Assembly: GCF_008801605.1 (NCBI RefSeq)
Contig: NZ_VZPJ01000020.1
Location: forward strand, 45,962 to 109,961
Length of the DNA stretch: 64,000 bases
From: Pseudomonas brassicacearum subsp. brassicacearum
GTDB lineage: Bacteria > Pseudomonadota > Gammaproteobacteria > Pseudomonadales > Pseudomonadaceae
Direction: 5' to 3'
Part shown: piece by piece, positions 61,399 through 64,000 of the stretch
Layout: each line of letters opens with the position of its first letter
Position numbering within the stretch: the first letter of the stretch is position 1
Program-made: the position numbers and the translations under genes
The notes under the pieces: generated by a model
What the model saw: the letters and a program-made list of their open reading frames with translations, nothing else
Told to the model about the DNA's origin: nothing
The model's database searches: none

Positions 61399-62103
61399 GT
61401 GATCAGTTCATCGACCGTCGTCAATTCCGTGGTGGAGAAACTCCGCGCCGCCCTCGCCCGAGGCCAATGGCGCTCGGGCGACATGCTGCCCGGCCAGCGC
61501 GAGCTGGCCGAGCAACTGGGCATCAGCCGGCCAAGCCTGCGTGAAGCGGTGATTGTGCTGGAAACCCTGGGCCTGGTGCGCTCGATGCCCGGCAAAGGCG
61601 TCGTGGTGCTGGAGGCCAATCTCAACGATGCTGCCGGTGAAGGCAGCGCCATGGCCGGCGCGAGCCTGGAAGACCTGCTGCAGCTGCGCTACACCCTGGA
61701 GCCGTTCATCGTCGGCCTTGTGGCCCAGTCCATCAGCAGCAAGGAGGTCGGCCAGTTGCGCCTGACCCTCATGGACATGCGCGAAGCCCTGGAAGCCAAC
61801 GACAGCGACGCCTGCGCCAACGCCTACATCGCCTTCCATGAAGAACTGTTTGCCCTGACATCCAACCCGATCTTCCAGAACGTGGTCCAGCAGACCAGTA
61901 ACGCCCTCAAGCAGAGCGCCGATGTGTTGCGCAATTCGCCCGAGCACCTGGCTGAACGCCTGGAAGAAAACGAAGCCGTGGTCCGTGCCATCCGGGGCAA
62001 GAACAGCGCCCAGGCCAGCGCCGAAATGCGCCGGCACATTCTCCGGGAAGGCCAGCGCATGGGCATCGAATTGAACATTCCGGACGACAACCTCGGCACC
62101 TGA
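61399..62103 (+). CDS. FadR-subfamily GntR transcriptional regulator
   Basis: A 234-residue regulator. The winged helix is at 8-72 (LRAALARGQWRSGDMLPGQR and LGISRPSLREAVIVLETLGL), and the FCD effector domain at 90-220 (LLQLRYTLEPFIVGLVAQ, FHEELFALTSNPIFQNVV, HILREGQRMG). FCD domains bind small organic acids through metal-coordinating histidines. Translation starts with GTG after AAGGAG; an ATG two bases upstream is immediately followed by a stop. It likely controls the symporter. Confidence 0.88.
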   Translation: MISSSTVVNSVVEKLRAALARGQWRSGDMLPGQRELAEQLGISRPSLREAVIVLETLGLVRSMPGKGVVVLEANLNDAAGEGSAMAGASLEDLLQLRYTLEPFIVGLVAQSISSKEVGQLRLTLMDMREALEANDSDACANAYIAFHEELFALTSNPIFQNVVQQTSNALKQSADVLRNSPEHLAERLEENEAVVRAIRGKNSAQASAEMRRHILREGQRMGIELNIPDDNLGT

Positions 62104-62125
62104 GCCATTGCCTGTGGAGACCGCC

Positions 62126-62845
62126 ATGAACAACCTCATGCCCCATCAACCCCAGCACAACCACAACGTGCTGGCCGCCCTGCCCCCGCCCGGCCGGGTC
62201 GGCAAACCGTCGGTGGACGATATCTACCCGCGGATCTTCGACGCCATCCTCGAACAACGCATTGCCCCGGCCAGCCGCTTCACCGAGGAAAGCCTGGGGG
62301 ATGTGTTTGGTGTCAGCCGCAGTGTCATTCGCCGCGTTCTGGCGCGCCTGTCTCATCAGCAAGTGGTGATCCTGCGGCCCAACCACCGGCCACAAGTCGC
62401 TGCGCCAGACCTGGAGCAGACCCGGCAGATCCTCCACGCTCGCCGCCTGGCTGAGCAGACCCTGGTGCGCCTGGCCTGCAGGGCGCCGCAGCCCAAGGAC
62501 TTGCAACAGCTGCGCGATCTGGTGGAACGCGAGCGCCAGTACCTGGATCGTGGTGAACGTGGCCCGGCGATCCGCCTGTCCGGCGAGTTTCATCTGCAAC
62601 TGGCCGCCATGGCCGGCAACGCGCCGTTGATGCAATTTCTCGGCAGCCTGGTGCCGTTGACCTCGTTGGCCCTGGCGCGACACGAGATCAAGTCCCGCCG
62701 GCACTGCGCCTGGCAGGAACACCTGGCAATCGTCGACGCAGTGGAAGGCCGCAACGTCAACGAAGCGGTGCGGCTGATGGACGAGCACCTGGACCATCTG
62801 GAGCAAAAACTGCTGCTGGTCGCAGGTACGGGTTCGTCAAAGTAG
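62126..62845 (+). CDS. GntR-family transcriptional regulator (FCD type), second regulator
   Basis: A 239-residue FCD-type GntR protein, clearly different from the preceding one. An unusual N-terminal extension (MPHQPQHNHNVLAALPPPGR) precedes the winged helix (YPRIFDAILEQRIAPASRFT, FGVSRSVIRRVLARLSHQQV). The FCD domain includes ARRLAEQTLVRLAC and EFHLQLAAMAGNAPLMQFL. GGAG precedes the ATG at 62126, 22 bases after the previous stop. It may sense another ligand or act jointly with the first regulator. Confidence 0.88.
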   Translation: MNNLMPHQPQHNHNVLAALPPPGRVGKPSVDDIYPRIFDAILEQRIAPASRFTEESLGDVFGVSRSVIRRVLARLSHQQVVILRPNHRPQVAAPDLEQTRQILHARRLAEQTLVRLACRAPQPKDLQQLRDLVERERQYLDRGERGPAIRLSGEFHLQLAAMAGNAPLMQFLGSLVPLTSLALARHEIKSRRHCAWQEHLAIVDAVEGRNVNEAVRLMDEHLDHLEQKLLLVAGTGSSK

Positions 62846-63805
62846 CGCGGCTTCGAAACCGGCGCGGATCTTCTCTTCCGGCAGTTCGTCGGCGATGAAC
62901 ACGATCACGCTTTCCCGGGCTTCGCCGGGGGCCCATTCGGTGTCCCAATCGAAACCGTACAACTTGAGCACGCCCTGGAACACCAACCGACGGGGTTCGC
63001 CCGCGATGTTCAGCACGCCCTTGTAGCGCAGCAATTGCTTGCCGTGTTCTTCCAGCAACTGGTTCATGAACTCGCTGAGCTTGTCGATATCCAGCGCCTT
63101 GTCGGTACGCAGCACCAGGCTGCTGATGCGATCGCCCGGGGTGGCCTTGCCGACCGGTCGCAGGCTGAACCCCGCGCCCAGGTCCGCATTGAGATTGAAG
63201 CCGCGGATGTCGAGCAGCTCGGCCAGGTCGATCTTGCCGTGCTCGACCACCCTGATGGGTGCCCGTCGGTTGATGCGCGTCAGGCGCTCGCCAAGGGCCT
63301 GGACCTGGGCCGCGTCCACCAGATCGGTCTTGCTCAAGAGCAGGCGGTCGGCAAACCCGACCTGGGCCTGGGCGATGGCCTGGGTCAGGTGGACATCGGC
63401 ATGAGCGGCGTCCACCAGCGTAAGAATGCCGTCGAGGATATAGCGCTCGCGCAGGTCCTCGTCGATGAAGAACGTTTGCGCCACCGGGGCCGGGTCGGCC
63501 AGGCCGGTGCATTCGATGACCAGGCGATCGAAGGCGATCTCGCCGCTGTCCAGCCGCTCGAGCAACAGGTACAGGGCCTTGGTCAGGTCGGTGTGGATGG
63601 TGCAGCACACGCAACCGTTGGCCAGGGTCATGACTTGCACCGGCTCGTCGCCCAGCAGTTGGGTATCGATGCCGGCATCGCTGAATTCGTTCTCGATAAC
63701 GGCGATTTTCAGGCCGTGCTCGGCCTTGAGCAGATGGCGCAACAGCGTGGTCTTGCCGGCGCCGAGGAAGCCGCTGAGGATGGTGACCGGGATGGGAGAG
63801 GACAA
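62837..63805 (-). CDS. yjiA: CobW/COG0523-family GTPase YjiA
   Basis: A 322-residue G3E GTPase with Walker A GFLGAGKTT (12-20), the metal-binding GCVCC motif (64-68), ECTGLADP, and G4 SKTD, followed by the CobW C-terminal domain (VLNIAGEPRRLVFQGVLKLY). Family members bind zinc or other metals and act as metallochaperones. Its pairing with yjiX matches the btsT-yjiX-yjiA order in E. coli and cstA-yjiX-yjiA in pseudomonads. It starts with TTG at 63805, eight bases after AAGGAG. Its last nine bases overlap the 3' end of the convergent GntR gene. Confidence 0.92.
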   Translation of the reverse strand: MSSPIPVTILSGFLGAGKTTLLRHLLKAEHGLKIAVIENEFSDAGIDTQLLGDEPVQVMTLANGCVCCTIHTDLTKALYLLLERLDSGEIAFDRLVIECTGLADPAPVAQTFFIDEDLRERYILDGILTLVDAAHADVHLTQAIAQAQVGFADRLLLSKTDLVDAAQVQALGERLTRINRRAPIRVVEHGKIDLAELLDIRGFNLNADLGAGFSLRPVGKATPGDRISSLVLRTDKALDIDKLSEFMNQLLEEHGKQLLRYKGVLNIAGEPRRLVFQGVLKLYGFDWDTEWAPGEARESVIVFIADELPEEKIRAGFEAALL

Positions 63806-63841
63806 ACTGAATCTCCTTGATGCCTGAAAGGGAAGCGGTTT

Positions 63842-63930
63842 TGTGGGAGCGAGCTTGCTCGCGATAGCGGAGTGTCAGTCAACATCAATGCTGCTGATCC
63901 ACCGCCTTCGCGAGCAAGCCCGCTCCCACA
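63842..63930. repeat. REP doublet (+/-)
   Basis: Cores at about 63842-63870 (+) and 63901-63930 (-), between yjiX and yjiA. The spacer (CAACATCAATG) repeats the one in the 2701-2792 doublet. Confidence 0.85.
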
Positions 63931-63952
63931 TGGGGTTCGAGGCTACCTCAAC

Positions 63953-64000
63953 TCAACAGCACTTGGGCCCACCCTTGCCACCGTAACGGGCCTCCTGGCG
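63953..64000 (-). CDS. yjiX: YbdD/YjiX family protein, C-terminal 15 residues only
   Basis: The minus strand encodes RQEARYGGKGGPKCC and a TGA stop. This is the conserved tail of the small YbdD/YjiX family, whose genes follow carbon-starvation/pyruvate transporters (CstA, BtsT). The rest of the gene lies outside the window to the right. Confidence 0.85.
   Translation of the reverse strand, partial: RQEARYGGKGGPKCC

Overview
The window looks like chromosomal core DNA of a Pseudomonas, most likely the P. fluorescens group. It is GC-rich, it is studded with REP doublets of the GTGGGAGCNAGCTTGCTCGCGA type, and its gene order (ndh, clpB-pgeF-rluD, bamD, pilSR, thiO, minor pilins, ispH-fkpB-lspA-ileS-ribF-murJ, rpsT, proB-obg-rpmA-rplU, ispB, fklB, ettA, morA-glyA, yjiA-yjiX) follows from memory the P. 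aeruginosa PAO1 block around PA4534-PA4606. No prophage, transposase, CRISPR array, plasmid function or biosynthetic cluster was seen.

Layout. 1-2455: end of an unknown gene, a CbiM-like membrane protein, and a divergent tautomerase/LysR pair. 2456-7491: a REP-rich gap, then DUF1780-MOSC-DUF3094-ndh, and a chemoreceptor on the other strand. 7598-8162: a tRNA operon (Asn, Pro, Lys, Pro) with a near-consensus promoter and two terminators. 8294-12728: clpB with a visible sigma-32 promoter, pgeF and rluD. 12879-17176: bamD, then a small zinc-finger membrane protein overlapping pilS-pilR. 17204-18980: a DUF6124 gene and a 1.1-kb non-coding structure in which two inverted copies of a ~300-bp repeat flank seven REPs and a 133-bp tandem duplication. 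18981-26430: thiO and a type IV minor-pilin operon (fimU-pilV-W-X-Y1-E, minus strand) with a divergent fimT that carries a GRxR motif.

26384-33936: isoprenoid, lipoprotein-processing, tRNA-charging, flavin and peptidoglycan-flippase genes in one minus-strand run. 34109-42117: rpsT, a secreted protein with eleven MORN/YwqK-like repeats, creA, proB, obg, rpmA-rplU, and divergent ispB with well-formed promoters. 42322-47854: yjdM, a small gene under a near-perfect Fur box, fklB, a UPF0114 membrane protein, and a LonB-like protease with an Arg in place of the Walker A Lys. 48129-53406: envelope proteins (DUF3015; an Lnb/DUF4105 hydrolase domain joined to a probable outer-membrane barrel; a lipoprotein), a GreA/GreB-like factor, and ettA. 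53678-59734: the c-di-GMP protein MorA, glyA, and an orphan gene of unknown function. 59861-62845: a C4-dicarboxylate-type symporter with two candidate GntR operators, followed by two different FCD-type GntR regulators. 62837-64000: yjiA and the last codons of yjiX.

Most of the window is conserved housekeeping sequence. The least explained parts are the inverted-repeat/REP structure at 17.8-18.9 kb, the MORN-like secreted protein, the orphan gene at 59.2 kb, the FimT gene overlapping ispH, the two-regulator symporter unit, and the Lnb-barrel fusion. I did not find clear evidence of a wholly new multi-gene system.
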